DNA of 64,000 nt, from positions 510,001 through 574,000 of the forward strand of contig JAIBBX010000001.1 of NCBI GenBank assembly GCA_019694475.1, written 5' to 3'. The DNA comes from Parachlamydiales bacterium (GTDB lineage: Bacteria > Chlamydiota > Chlamydiia > Chlamydiales > SM23-39). The notes under the pieces are model-generated. The model worked only from the letters and a program-made list of their open reading frames with translations. It made no database searches and was not told the origin of the DNA. Made by a program: the position numbers and the translations under genes. Position 1 is the first letter of the stretch. Each line of letters opens with the position of its first letter. Positions 1 through 8,651 of this stretch are shown here, in pieces.

Positions 1-174
1 ATGGATCGGTTCCGCTCCTTGAACAACATAGTCTTCTTCATAGGAATAGAGATCGCCAGTGATCACACTGACGCCCTCTACTAAAGAAGAAGGATCATTT
101 TCTGTAACGCTAAGATATGCTTCGTTGGAATAGGCGAAGAGTGCAAAACAAAAGAAAAGACAGAAGAGTCGCAT
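1..174 (-). CDS. Secreted RHS-like protein, N-terminal part only
   Basis: The first 58 codons of a gene that continues beyond the window edge. The start codon follows a GAGGG ribosome binding site. Residues 1-17 are a short hydrophobic signal peptide (MRLFCLFFCFALFAYS) ending near a likely signal peptidase site. The mature part has the pattern VEGVSVITGDLY followed by VVQGAEPI. I associate this with the N-terminus of RHS-repeat/DUF6531-type secreted proteins of environmental chlamydiae. The family assignment rests on this short stretch and is an inference. The product would be exported and either surface-located or released. What lies downstream is not visible. Confidence 0.5.
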   Translation of the reverse strand, partial: MRLFCLFFCFALFAYSNEAYLSVTENDPSSLVEGVSVITGDLYSYEEDYVVQGAEPIH

Positions 175-349
175 AGATCCCTCAAAAAAAATGAGGTGGG
201 ATCTTAGTAAATTGTTGAATTCTAAGGAAAGAAAATTTTTCGAAGAACTTCCGTTTTAGAAAACGACTAAAAAAGACTAGGAAAATCAGAATCTAAAAGC
301 ACCATTGAGACGTCTGAAGGTATTACTAGGAATAAGCTATCTTAAGAAA

Positions 350-421
350 CTCCGGGTGTTTGATTCGAACAAACGACCAATGGATTAACAGTCCACTGCT
401 CTACCACTGAGCTAACCCGGA
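350..421 (-). tRNA. tRNA-Asn(GTT)
   Basis: The reverse strand folds as a 72-nt tRNA. The acceptor stem TCCGGGT pairs with ACCCGGA, followed by a G discriminator. The D arm is TTAGCTCAGTGGT-like and the anticodon loop CTGTTAA contains GTT, which reads Asn codons. The T arm carries TTCGAAT. CCA is not encoded. As far as I know chlamydiae lack a canonical AsnRS and form Asn-tRNA by GatCAB amidation of Asp-tRNA(Asn). This tRNA is therefore a potential substrate for the AspRS-like enzyme at 29565-31367. Confidence 0.95.
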
Positions 422-478
422 ATAGAAATGAAAGAACTATCATATATTTGAAAGCGATTAAGTTGCAAGGGAATTTGC

Positions 479-2689
479 TTGCGGCCCTTCACAGCAACTG
501 CTAAAATTTTTTCCATGGATGAAGAGCTTACAGGCTATGTCGATGCAATTGTCTATTCTCAAGCAGAAAACGGCTTCACCGTAGCCAGGCTCAAAGAGCC
601 CAAAAAGAAAGAACTGACCGCTATCGTCGGATACTTGCCTGGGCTGCAGGCAGGCGAGAATGTAAACCTCAAAGGCACCTGGAAAACCCACCCCTCTCAT
701 GGGAGGCAGTTCGAGGTCGCTGAATTTACCGTCGAAGCCCCCTCGGATATTTTGGGCATTCAAAAGTATTTGGAATCGGGCCTCGTTAAGGGAATCGGCC
801 CCGTTTATGCCAAGAAAATCGTTGATCGTTTCGGGTCGGACACCTTGGAAATCATCGACAAATCCCCTCACCGCCTCTATGAAATTGAAGGCTTAGGCAA
901 AAAGAAGGTGCGGCAGCTCAAAGAAAGCTGGAACGAACAGCGCTCCATTCGAGAGGTCATGATCTTTCTGAGGGCCCATGGAGCAAGCCCTGGCTATGCC
1001 CAAAAAATCTATAAGCAATATGGCGAAGAATCGATCGCCAAGGTGAAAGAAAACCCCTATCAACTGGCTAAAGAGGTTTTTGGCATCGGTTTTAAAATGG
1101 CCGATAGCATCGCCTTGAAGCTTGGATTTGCCCTCCACTCCCCTGAAAGGCTCGCCGCCGGTATCGAGTTCGTCCTCTGGGAACTTGCGAATGATGGACA
1201 TACCTGCTATCCGCTCACCGATTTTGCCCCGATCGCAGCTAAAATGCTCGAGGTAGACCAAGAGCTCATCGAAAAGCAGGTTCGAGCCCTCATCAATACG
1301 CAGCTGGTGGAGCAAGATGGGAAAATTTGGCTAAAACCCTATTTTGCCTATGAGCAAGGAATTGCCAAAGACCTTCTCCGACTGGTTCATGGAAGGCAAG
1401 CCATCCGATCTATCGATGCCGAAAAAGCGGCCGATTGGGTTCAGACGCAGCTTTCTATCCAATTCGCTGAACAGCAAAAAAAAGCGGTCATACAGGCCCT
1501 TACCGATAAAGTCCACATCATCACCGGCGGCCCCGGTACAGGAAAAAGCACAATCACCAATGCGATTTTGGCCATCTCGCAAAAACTGACGAGTAAAATC
1601 ACTTTGGCTGCCCCTACGGGAAGAGCCGCCAAAAGGCTCACGCAAATCACCCACAAGCTCGCCTTCACCATCCATTCCCTTTTGGAAATGGATTTTACGA
1701 CCGGCGGCTTTAAGAAAGGCAAAGACAACCCCATCGACTGCGATTTGATCATCCTCGATGAAGCCAGCATGATTGATACGCAGCTGCTTTACAGTCTTTT
1801 GCGAGCGATCCCTGCAAGATCTCGCGTTCTCATTGTTGGCGATATCGACCAATTGCCAAGCGTTGGCGCAGGGACTGTCCTGCGCGACCTGATTCAATCC
1901 GGTCAGATTGGAGTGACCCGATTGACAGAAATTTTTCGTCAGGCCAAAGGGTCCAAAATCATCACCAATGCTCACCGGATCAATCATGGAGAGTTTCCAG
2001 AAATCAATACCCATGAACGGACCGATTTTCACTTCATCGCAGCCGAGACGCCCGAGGCGATTGGGCAAGTGATTCTGCAGCTTGTTTCTCAAGAAATTCC
2101 ACGCCTTTGGAAATATGATCCCATAGATGATATTCAAGTGCTCTCCCCGATGAAACGGGGTCTCATTGGCGTTGAAATGCTTAACGATGCCTTGCAAAAT
2201 CTGCTCAATCCATCTACGAAACCATTGTTCAGAGCCGGACGCCGGTTTCACTTGTATGACAAAGTGATGCAGATTAAAAATAACTACGATAAAAATGTCT
2301 ATAATGGAGATATCGGCCGCATCTCGCAAGTTACAGACAATGGGATCATGGTTCGGTTTGATGAAAAAGAAGTGGAGTACGACCTCACAGACCTCGATGA
2401 GCTAATTTTGGCCTATGCAACCTCAGTCCATAAATACCAGGGAAGCGAATGTCCTTGCATTGTGATGCCCATCCACACCTCTCATTTTAAATTGCTTCAG
2501 CGCAATCTTCTCTATACAGCGGTCACGCGCGGCAAGAAACAGGTCTATCTCGTCGGAATGACCAAAGCCATCGCGATTGCCATCAACAACAACCAAGTGC
2601 AAACCCGCTATACAGGTTTGGAAAAAGCGATTAAGGAAATGGCCAAAACTTTCCAGATGGACACCCATCATCAATTGGAATTTGCCTGA
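479..2689 (+). CDS. recD2: RecD2-type helicase (RecD-like SF1B 5'-3' DNA helicase)
   Basis: A 736-residue protein, the usual length for RecD2, a RecBC-independent SF1B DNA helicase in repair. An N-terminal OB-like region is followed by helix-hairpin-helix repeats (GIGPVYAKK near 102, GLGKKK near 134, GIGFKMA near 198). The RecA-like core has Walker A GGPGTGKST near 350, Walker B ILDEAS near 425 and GDIDQLPSVGAG near 453. The C-terminal 2B/UvrD-like segment has TSVHKYQGSE near 650. The TTG start is preceded by AAGGGA at good spacing. An in-frame ATG at 515 has no clear binding site but begins the more typical N-terminus (MDEELTGYV), so the start is unsettled. The gene overlaps tspO by one base. 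recD next to metG is conserved in chlamydiae. Confidence 0.95.
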   Translation: MRPFTATAKIFSMDEELTGYVDAIVYSQAENGFTVARLKEPKKKELTAIVGYLPGLQAGENVNLKGTWKTHPSHGRQFEVAEFTVEAPSDILGIQKYLESGLVKGIGPVYAKKIVDRFGSDTLEIIDKSPHRLYEIEGLGKKKVRQLKESWNEQRSIREVMIFLRAHGASPGYAQKIYKQYGEESIAKVKENPYQLAKEVFGIGFKMADSIALKLGFALHSPERLAAGIEFVLWELANDGHTCYPLTDFAPIAAKMLEVDQELIEKQVRALINTQLVEQDGKIWLKPYFAYEQGIAKDLLRLVHGRQAIRSIDAEKAADWVQTQLSIQFAEQQKKAVIQALTDKVHIITGGPGTGKSTITNAILAISQKLTSKITLAAPTGRAAKRLTQITHKLAFTIHSLLEMDFTTGGFKKGKDNPIDCDLIILDEASMIDTQLLYSLLRAIPARSRVLIVGDIDQLPSVGAGTVLRDLIQSGQIGVTRLTEIFRQAKGSKIITNAHRINHGEFPEINTHERTDFHFIAAETPEAIGQVILQLVSQEIPRLWKYDPIDDIQVLSPMKRGLIGVEMLNDALQNLLNPSTKPLFRAGRRFHLYDKVMQIKNNYDKNVYNGDIGRISQVTDNGIMVRFDEKEVEYDLTDLDELILAYATSVHKYQGSECPCIVMPIHTSHFKLLQRNLLYTAVTRGKKQVYLVGMTKAIAIAINNNQVQTRYTGLEKAIKEMAKTFQMDTHHQLEFA

Positions 2690-3141
2690 TGAAAAACAAA
2701 TCCTCACTGTTTCTATTTCTTTTGATTTGCTTCGCGATCGCCTTCGCAGGAAGTTTCGCCACTAACAGCTCTGTTTCTTCTTGGTACCAAACATTAGAAA
2801 AACCGTTTTTTACCCCTCCAGCTTGGCTTTTCCCTCCAGTGTGGACAATTTTATACATTATGATCGCCGTTTCAGGATGGATGCTTTATAACTGCAAGCA
2901 AAAGACTCGGGCGTTCACTTTTTATTGCCTTCAGCTATTTTTTAATGGGATTTGGTCTTTTCTCTTTTTTTATTTCCGGCAGCCAGTTTGGGCTTTTATT
3001 GATATCCTTGCGCTCGATGTTGCGATTCTCGCAACAATCTACTTCAGTTGGTCTATCTCACGTACTGCAAGCATCTTATTATTCCCATATTTACTCTGGG
3101 TTTTATTTGCTACTATTCTAAATGGTTCAATCGCGTTTTAA
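2689..3141 (+). CDS. tspO: TspO/MBR family membrane protein
   Basis: A 150-residue protein with about five hydrophobic segments, the normal TspO topology. The diagnostic block is WYQTLEKPFFTPP followed by WLFPPVWTILY near residues 31-60. Family members bind porphyrins and related ligands in the membrane and act in tetrapyrrole or stress signalling in bacteria and as the mitochondrial translocator protein. The start codon overlaps the recD2 stop as TGATG, so translation is probably coupled. recD2 in chlamydiae is not usually followed by this gene as far as I recall, so it may be an accessory acquisition. The physiological ligand cannot be inferred here. Confidence 0.9.
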   Translation: MKNKSSLFLFLLICFAIAFAGSFATNSSVSSWYQTLEKPFFTPPAWLFPPVWTILYIMIAVSGWMLYNCKQKTRAFTFYCLQLFFNGIWSFLFFYFRQPVWAFIDILALDVAILATIYFSWSISRTASILLFPYLLWVLFATILNGSIAF

Positions 3142-3165
3142 ATATCTAAAAATGATCGTCATCCC

Positions 3166-3342
3166 ATGAACCTATCCTAGTAGAATTTTAGGGTGATTTT
3201 TGCGTCAAAGCCGATAGAATCGACGATCGCAAGTTGACCCGTATTGATTAATACGAATCAACTTGCGAGCTTTCGCGTATCGTCGATTCTACGAAGCTTT
3301 CACGCTAAAAATTCCCCCAAAATTCTACTAGGATAGGTTCAT
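3166..3342. repeat. 177-bp near-perfect palindrome with terminal inverted repeats (MITE-like)
   Basis: The two ends are exact inverted copies of at least 24 bp (ATGAACCTATCCTAGTAGAA and onward, to AATTTT). Pairing continues through the interior: AGAATCGACGAT pairs with ATCGTCGATTCT, CAAGTTGA with TCAACTTG, and CGTATT with AATACG around a short centre near 3248. There is no ORF inside. The shape fits a palindromic miniature mobile element or a cruciform-forming repeat. One terminal arm recurs with one mismatch at 50475-50496. It lies between tspO and the divergent kinase gene and may end tspO transcription. No target duplication beyond the ambiguous AT is visible. Confidence 0.8.
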
Positions 3343-3411
3343 TATAACTCCCCATATCCCCAAAATAATATCGGTTTATTTTTAATTAAAAATGTAATAT
3401 AATTTTTTGAA

Positions 3412-4563
3412 ATGATTATTACAGATAATTACACACATTCAAAAGAAGCGTTAGGATTCTTAGATCTTTTCACAAATTCATATATCCCATTTACCCTTAA
3501 AGTTAATGGGATATGCAAAAGGATTTTCGTTGATGCAGAAAATCTCGCAAGACACTGCAAAATGAAAGTCCAATTTGTTCGCAGTTTATCTTCAAAACAA
3601 AACGGATTCAACGAACTTCCAGAGGCTGTTCGGGAACAGCTTGAAATGAAAGAGAAACTGAGAGAAAACCTTAAAAAAATCGCCCCGAAGCATACCGATT
3701 GGGCAGATGATCTTTGCAAGCTTGCGTTGAGGGCTAAAAGACAAGGTAAAGATATACGGCTACATGCCTCTAATACTCCCTTGAAAAGAGCCGTGCATAT
3801 CAACCGCGACGGCAAAATCTATATAGACATGAAAAAGAGCCTGTTTGCATTCGGCACTTTTAGAAAAATAAAACAATGCATCGATCTTTTTGACTTAAAA
3901 GTTGTGGCAAGGAAAATCGCAATGGATGACGACAAATGGGATGAGCCTGTCAGAGAGGCTTCCGAAGGGATCGTTCCACTCGATTCTGTTGCTCGATACG
4001 TAGACAAGAAAGGACAAAAAAAACGGGCAGAATTTGAACCATTGTACAAAATGAATCTAATGTGCGCTCTGAAAGGAAAAGGGAATTGCTTTTACGCATG
4101 GTCTACAGAGCAAAAATTGCATTTTGCCCGTCAGCTTCTAAGCGGATTGAAGACTATCCACGAAACAGGAGTCCATTCCGATATCAAAATCGAAAACATT
4201 TTGGTCGATTTTGATGAAAAAAATGTGGCGATCACTGATATCGGACCCTCAGCAGGGACGCCCACCTGGCACTCGCCTGAAAGGGTTGAAGACTGCGCAG
4301 CAACAAAGGCAAGCGATATTTGGTCCATGGGGCTTGTTTTATATATGCTCTTTTATGACGACCACCCCGTCTGGATGAATTTAGGTACAGATGAAATTTA
4401 CGAAAAGATCAAAACCTTATCGGATGACTGGACAAAAGCACATCTTCATCTCAACTTCAAAAATCCAATTGATTCTCTTATCAAAGAGATGCTTAGCATC
4501 AATCCTGAATTACGGCCTACCGCTGCTCAAGCAATAGAAATATTTGATAAGCTGAGTAATTAA
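3412..4563 (+). CDS. Eukaryotic-like Ser/Thr protein kinase, divergent; candidate effector
   Basis: A 383-residue protein without signal peptide or membrane segment. The C-terminal half is a protein kinase domain: a probable VAIK-type lysine in VVARKIA near 167, catalytic loop HSDIKIENIL near 254 (Asp, Lys and Asn kept, but Arg of HRD replaced by Ser), metal-binding DIG near 277 (DFG variant), HSPE in place of APE, and DIWSMGLVLYML of subdomain IX. The activation segment from DIG to SPE is only about 15 residues, unusually short. The first 150 residues are unrecognised and basic. A TATAAT box lies at 3398-3403, so close that the transcript could be nearly leaderless. Environmental chlamydiae use such kinases as effectors, but that role is inferred. 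Confidence 0.75.
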   Translation: MIITDNYTHSKEALGFLDLFTNSYIPFTLKVNGICKRIFVDAENLARHCKMKVQFVRSLSSKQNGFNELPEAVREQLEMKEKLRENLKKIAPKHTDWADDLCKLALRAKRQGKDIRLHASNTPLKRAVHINRDGKIYIDMKKSLFAFGTFRKIKQCIDLFDLKVVARKIAMDDDKWDEPVREASEGIVPLDSVARYVDKKGQKKRAEFEPLYKMNLMCALKGKGNCFYAWSTEQKLHFARQLLSGLKTIHETGVHSDIKIENILVDFDEKNVAITDIGPSAGTPTWHSPERVEDCAATKASDIWSMGLVLYMLFYDDHPVWMNLGTDEIYEKIKTLSDDWTKAHLHLNFKNPIDSLIKEMLSINPELRPTAAQAIEIFDKLSN

Positions 4564-6584
4564 GAGACCACGCTTCCTGGTGGCAAGTTTTGAATCTCAG
4601 GCAATTCAAGCGAAGCTTCCAAATGAGCAGCTAAGACCATTCCTTGGCTTTCGATGCCCATGAGGGTGGCCGGCGCCAAATTGGCCACAATGACCACTTT
4701 TTTGCCTACCAGTTGTTCTGGCTCGTAGTTCAAAGCAATTCCCGATACAATTGTCCGCTTTTCAAAACCGAGGTCGACATGCAATTTGAGCAGCTTTTTG
4801 GATTTTGGGACTTTGACCGCTTCTAAGACTTGAGCAACCCGAAAATCGAGTTTTGTGAAATCATCGTAAGTCACTTGAGGTTTGAGGGGCTCTAAAGAAG
4901 TTGTCGTTTCCATTTTTTTTACTATTTTTCCCAATTTAGCAATTTGTTCCTCAATCTCCGCATCTTCCACTTTGCGGAAAAGGATGACTGGTTCATTCAT
5001 TTGCTGCCCCGCAGGCACTGGATGAGAGTGGATTTGATTCCAATTGCCTTTCGCAATCTCTCCCGAAAATCCGAGCATTTTCCAGATTTTCTGTGCCGTG
5101 TCAGGGATGATGGGCGTTGCAAGAAGCGCCAAATTCTTAATGCATTCGATGCAAAGGGCAATGACTGTATCAAGCTCCTCTTTGCGCGCCGGATCTTTCG
5201 CTAAAACCCAAGGCTTTTGAGCATCAAAGAAAGCATTGCCCGCTTGAGCGAGCTCCATCAGTTGCTGAGAAGCTTTTCGCAGATGAAATTTCTCAAAACT
5301 TCGCTCGGCTTGATCGACAATATCATTCATTTCCTTGAGAAACACATCATTGTGTTTGCCCAATTTAGGTACTCTTGAGCCGCAATGCTGTTTAGCAAAA
5401 ACAAGAACCCGGTTGACAAAGTTGCCGAATTTGCCAAGCAGCTCAGCATTGCACCGCATCTGAAAATCTTTCCAACTGAATTCAGAGTCGGAGGTCTCAG
5501 GCGCATTGGCCGCAATCGCGTAGCGGGCCTGATCGGCCGTGTAGCGGGTAAAAAACTCTTGCAAATCGATATACCAGCCTTCCGACTTGGAAAATTGGCG
5601 TCCCTCGAGCATATAGAATTCATTCGCAGGGATCTCGTCCGGAAGCTTGTAAGGCCGGTCTTGCCCCATTAGCATAGCAGGGAAGAAGACCGCATGGAAT
5701 GGAATATTGTCTTTGCCGATAAAATGGACCAGCTTGCATTTTGGATCGAACCAATAGTCTTCCCATCGATTTGGTTTGCCGATTTTTTCGGCCCATTCTT
5801 GAGTTGCAGAAACATAGCCGATCGGCGCATCAAACCATACGTAGAAGACTTTGTTCGGATAGCCAGGAACAGGAACTCCCCAATCGGAGTCTCGAGTGAT
5901 CGCCCGCGGTTTTAAATCATTGATGTACTGCATCGCGAAACGAATGACATTTTCTTTCCAATGCTTTTTCTCGATCCATGTAGCGAGCTGATCTTTGAAC
6001 TTGTCAAAGCGCAAATAAAGATGCGTGCTTGGCTTAAGAGTTAAGGGAGAGCCAGTCAATTTAGAACGGGGGTTTTTGAGATCGGTCGCCTCATAGGAAC
6101 TTGCGCACCGCTGACATTCATCGCCGCGCGCCTCTTCATATCCGCATTTCGGACAAGTACCTACTACATACCGGTCTGCTAAAAATCGCTTTTCCTGCTC
6201 TGAATAGAGGTGATTTTCAGTTTTCTCCTCAATAAGCCCCTTTCGGTTCAAGGCCTCATAGAACTCCTGCGTCGTAGGAACATGTCCCGGCCAGGTAGTC
6301 CGGCTATAATGGTCGAAAGAAAACCCTAGCTGATCAAAAAAATCTTCATTGATCTTATGGAAGATATCGACATGCTCCTTGGGCGTCCTTTTGGCTAGGT
6401 CTGCGCTCAAAGTGATCGCAACCCCATGCTCGTCCGAACCGCAGATATAAAGCACATCATTGCCCATCAGTCGCTGGAAACGGGCATAGCAGTCCCCTGG
6501 CAAATAAGCTCCGGCGATATGGCCAAAATGAAGGGGCCCGTTCGCATAAGGAAGGGCCGATGTAATAAGGATCTTTTCAGCCAC
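4560..6584 (-). CDS. metG: Methionyl-tRNA synthetase
   Basis: Charges tRNA-Met in the cytoplasm. Class I signature HFGH near residue 18, a four-cysteine zinc knuckle (CPKCGY and CQRC, about 144-160), KMSKS equivalent FSKSEG near 330, and a C-terminal EMAP-II/Trbp111-like tRNA-binding domain from about 571 (FTKLDFRVAQV). I chose the GTG at 6584, giving 674 residues, because the protein then begins AEKILITSALPY as in other MetRSs and the start overlaps the stop of the upstream rpoZ-like gene by 8 bp. A longer in-frame ORF with a TTG start at 6629 runs entirely over that gene. The 3' end overlaps the convergent kinase gene by 4 bp. Confidence 0.95.
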   Translation of the reverse strand: MAEKILITSALPYANGPLHFGHIAGAYLPGDCYARFQRLMGNDVLYICGSDEHGVAITLSADLAKRTPKEHVDIFHKINEDFFDQLGFSFDHYSRTTWPGHVPTTQEFYEALNRKGLIEEKTENHLYSEQEKRFLADRYVVGTCPKCGYEEARGDECQRCASSYEATDLKNPRSKLTGSPLTLKPSTHLYLRFDKFKDQLATWIEKKHWKENVIRFAMQYINDLKPRAITRDSDWGVPVPGYPNKVFYVWFDAPIGYVSATQEWAEKIGKPNRWEDYWFDPKCKLVHFIGKDNIPFHAVFFPAMLMGQDRPYKLPDEIPANEFYMLEGRQFSKSEGWYIDLQEFFTRYTADQARYAIAANAPETSDSEFSWKDFQMRCNAELLGKFGNFVNRVLVFAKQHCGSRVPKLGKHNDVFLKEMNDIVDQAERSFEKFHLRKASQQLMELAQAGNAFFDAQKPWVLAKDPARKEELDTVIALCIECIKNLALLATPIIPDTAQKIWKMLGFSGEIAKGNWNQIHSHPVPAGQQMNEPVILFRKVEDAEIEEQIAKLGKIVKKMETTTSLEPLKPQVTYDDFTKLDFRVAQVLEAVKVPKSKKLLKLHVDLGFEKRTIVSGIALNYEPEQLVGKKVVIVANLAPATLMGIESQGMVLAAHLEASLELPEIQNLPPGSVVS

Positions 6585-6747
6585 GATTTTCTGACGCCCG
6601 CTCTTGAATTTGATGGAGGATTTGGCCAAGCGTTGCCTGGGTGCCGCTCATCAAAATATTGCGTGCAATGTTGATGGAAAAGTTGCAAAGGTCAAAATTG
6701 TTTTTGAATTTTTTCCGAAGAGTTTCATTCGTAAGCGATTCTGTCAT
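6577..6747 (-). CDS. rpoZ: Small RpoZ-like protein (candidate RNA polymerase omega)
   Basis: A 56-residue ORF with a clear binding site (AAGGAA, 8 nt before ATG) in the 190-bp gap between gmk and metG. It reads MTESLTNETLRKKF, then NNFDLCNFSINIARNIL. The central NNFDL-x6-IAR resembles omega's NRFDLV-x4-AARRAR helix. In many bacteria the order is yicC-gmk-rpoZ, matching its place directly after gmk. Chlamydia has a small hypothetical gene here (CT031 in my recollection). It is shorter than E. coli omega (91 residues). The call combines motif and synteny and is an inference. If right, it would bind and stabilise the beta' subunit. Its stop overlaps the metG GTG start. Confidence 0.6.
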   Translation of the reverse strand: MTESLTNETLRKKFKNNFDLCNFSINIARNILMSGTQATLGQILHQIQERASENRG

Positions 6748-6774
6748 AAATAAAATTCCTTTTTGCGAAAGATT

Positions 6775-7341
6775 TTAACGGTTTCTGTGCTCTTCTGCAA
6801 TCAAAATCGATCTGAGAGCATCGTACGCGACTTTCAAATTGTCGTTTACAATATGATAGTTGTATTTCGGAGCAAGGGCCATCTCCTTCTCGGCCCAAGA
6901 AAGACGGGTCCGGATCGCCTCTTCATCCTCTGATTTGCGACGGTAAAGGCGGGCCATGAGTTCCTCCAGCGTTGGAGGACTGATAAAAATGTAGATGGCG
7001 TCGAATTTGCCCATCAGCTGCATCGCCCCTTGCGTATCGATCACCATGACGACGTGTTTGCCTTTTTCTTGCTGCGACTCGACATATTTCCTCGATGTGC
7101 CGTAATACTGATCGAATACTTCGGCATATTCTAGAAATTCGCCCTCTTTGATTTTCTTCTTGAATTCGTCTTTGGTAATGAAATTATAATCCCGACCTTC
7201 TACTTCATTGGGCCTAGGCGAACGGGTGGTAAAAGAAATGCTGTCGACCACATTATGAAACTCATCTTTGAGCATTTTGACAAGAGTGGTCTTACCGGTT
7301 CCTGCTGGCGCACTAATGACAAAAACAAGTCCCCGTTTCAT
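6775..7341 (-). CDS. gmk: Guanylate kinase
   Basis: Converts GMP to GDP with ATP in purine nucleotide metabolism. The 188-residue length fits the family. The P-loop SAPAGTGKTT lies at residues 10-19, followed by the GMP-binding block SFTTRSPRPNEVEGRDYNF near 36-54 and the lid/NMP elements GTSRKYV and DTQGA. The ATG overlaps the yicC stop by 4 bp, so the two genes are probably translationally coupled. The next genes in the same direction are the rpoZ-like gene and metG, as in other chlamydiae. Confidence 0.97.
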   Translation of the reverse strand: MKRGLVFVISAPAGTGKTTLVKMLKDEFHNVVDSISFTTRSPRPNEVEGRDYNFITKDEFKKKIKEGEFLEYAEVFDQYYGTSRKYVESQQEKGKHVVMVIDTQGAMQLMGKFDAIYIFISPPTLEELMARLYRRKSEDEEAIRTRLSWAEKEMALAPKYNYHIVNDNLKVAYDALRSILIAEEHRNR

Positions 7342-8189
7342 TCGATGTTCTGTACCTGCTCGCGCACCTTTTCAAGCTCGCTCTTCATTGCAACTACGAG
7401 ATGTGCAATTTTTGCTTCCATTGATTTGGAGCCGATCGTATTCACCTCTCTCCCCATTTCTTGGAGAAGGAAATCCATCTTCCGGCCAACAACGTCCGCC
7501 TTAAGAAGCCCTTTAAACTGATCAATATGGCTTTTAAATCGGGTAATTTCTTCAGAGATGTCCACACGCTCTGCAAAAAGCGCTACTTCTCTAAGAAGCC
7601 GCTCTTCCACTTCGCCCTTAAAGACCTCTTCCATTCTTTCGCGCAATTTTGTGCGCATCTTTTCTGTTGCATCAGGCGAATGTTTTTCTATTTCGGCAAT
7701 CATCCGTTCTAGTTCTTTGATCCGCTGAGCAAGATCTTTCGCAAGCGCCTTTCCTTCGGTCTGCTTCATCGCTACAAGCGCCTTCACCGCCTCTTTGACG
7801 CAAACCCGCAGCTCTTCATCCGAAGCCTCATTCTTTGAAGCAGGCAAATACTGCATTAAAAATGGCAGATCGATCCCCTTAGCATCCACTCCCGCTTTTT
7901 TAGCTACCTGATCCCATCCAGCCTTCAGACGTTTCAACACTTTTGGATCGGGAAGGAGACGGTCGATCGCATTTAAAGAGGGTTCGAGAAAAATACGAAC
8001 GGACACTTGTCCGCGCGATATTGCCTCTCCAACCCATTTGCGAACTTCATGCTCGTACTGGGTAAATTCTTTCGGCGAAGATACGAAAATCTCTAGATAT
8101 TTGCGGTTTACAGATTGGATTTCGACCGTCAAACGGCCGTAAGGGGCATCGAAAGCAGCTCTTCCGAAGCCAGTCATACTACTCAACAT
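7338..8189 (-). CDS. yicC: YicC/YloC-family endoribonuclease
   Basis: A 283-residue protein with the family's N-terminal signature MTGFGRA and NRKYLEI, and the C-terminal block VGRKMDFLLQEMGREVNTIGSK. E. coli YicC is a metal-dependent endoribonuclease acting on small RNAs, and B. subtilis YloC is related. The middle third is charged and helical, as expected. An internal ATG at 8177 begins exactly at MTGFGRA and is the more usual start; both are possible. It is the first gene of the yicC-gmk-rpoZ-like-metG unit and starts only 11 bp from the divergent membrane protein gene. Confidence 0.92.
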   Translation of the reverse strand: MLSSMTGFGRAAFDAPYGRLTVEIQSVNRKYLEIFVSSPKEFTQYEHEVRKWVGEAISRGQVSVRIFLEPSLNAIDRLLPDPKVLKRLKAGWDQVAKKAGVDAKGIDLPFLMQYLPASKNEASDEELRVCVKEAVKALVAMKQTEGKALAKDLAQRIKELERMIAEIEKHSPDATEKMRTKLRERMEEVFKGEVEERLLREVALFAERVDISEEITRFKSHIDQFKGLLKADVVGRKMDFLLQEMGREVNTIGSKSMEAKIAHLVVAMKSELEKVREQVQNIE

Positions 8190-8200
8190 AGATAAATGTT

Positions 8201-8650
8201 ATGAGAATGGTTGTTTTTGATAAACTACAAAGTATGCCAGCCTATAGAACTCATGTCGCTGTGAACCTTGTCCTGGGCCTGCCTATTGCACTGGCCGCGC
8301 TTAAATATTCGGTGCCTTTTACGCCTCAAGAACTTTTCTCATTTTCGGCCGCTTTCCTCTATGGCACTCTGTTTCTTCACCCCGATCTCGATATCGCCTA
8401 CAAAATCAAACTCTTCTCCCTCAAAGGACTTCTCACTCTCCCCTTTCGCCCATACAGCTATCTCTTCCGGCACCGCGGCATCTCTCATATGCCTATAGTC
8501 GGTACGCTCACCCGCGTTTTGTGGCTCGGGTTCTTCTTCTGGCTTGTTTTTGGTTGGACTCTCCCCCCTCTTTGGTTTGCTCTTGGCGGTCTTGCGACTG
8601 CCGATCTTTTCCACATCCTCTTAGATAAAACATCCCTATATTCAAAATAA
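8201..8650 (+). CDS. DUF457/YdjM-type inner membrane protein (metal-dependent hydrolase-like)
   Basis: A 149-residue hydrophobic protein with about four membrane segments. Conserved motifs are THVAVNLVLGLP near the N-terminus, LHPDLDI, and RHRGISHMPIVGT in the middle, followed by DLFHILLD at the C-terminus. This His/Asp pattern is typical of the YdjM/DUF457 family, annotated as membrane-bound metal-dependent hydrolases, though activity is poorly characterised. An in-frame ATG at 8234 would start the protein at MPAYRTHV, which fits the family better than the first ATG. It is divergent from yicC. Confidence 0.7.
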   Translation: MRMVVFDKLQSMPAYRTHVAVNLVLGLPIALAALKYSVPFTPQELFSFSAAFLYGTLFLHPDLDIAYKIKLFSLKGLLTLPFRPYSYLFRHRGISHMPIVGTLTRVLWLGFFFWLVFGWTLPPLWFALGGLATADLFHILLDKTSLYSK

Positions 8651-8651
8651 A

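Noticed and set aside
1331..2329. 332-codon antisense ORF across recD2
   Set aside because: It is a shadow frame of a clear recD2 gene and its translation shows no domain or plausible start context.
6585..6629. Longer metG start (TTG at 6629)
   Set aside because: It would run fully over the rpoZ-like gene; the GTG at 6584 gives the usual MetRS N-terminus and a coupled overlap.
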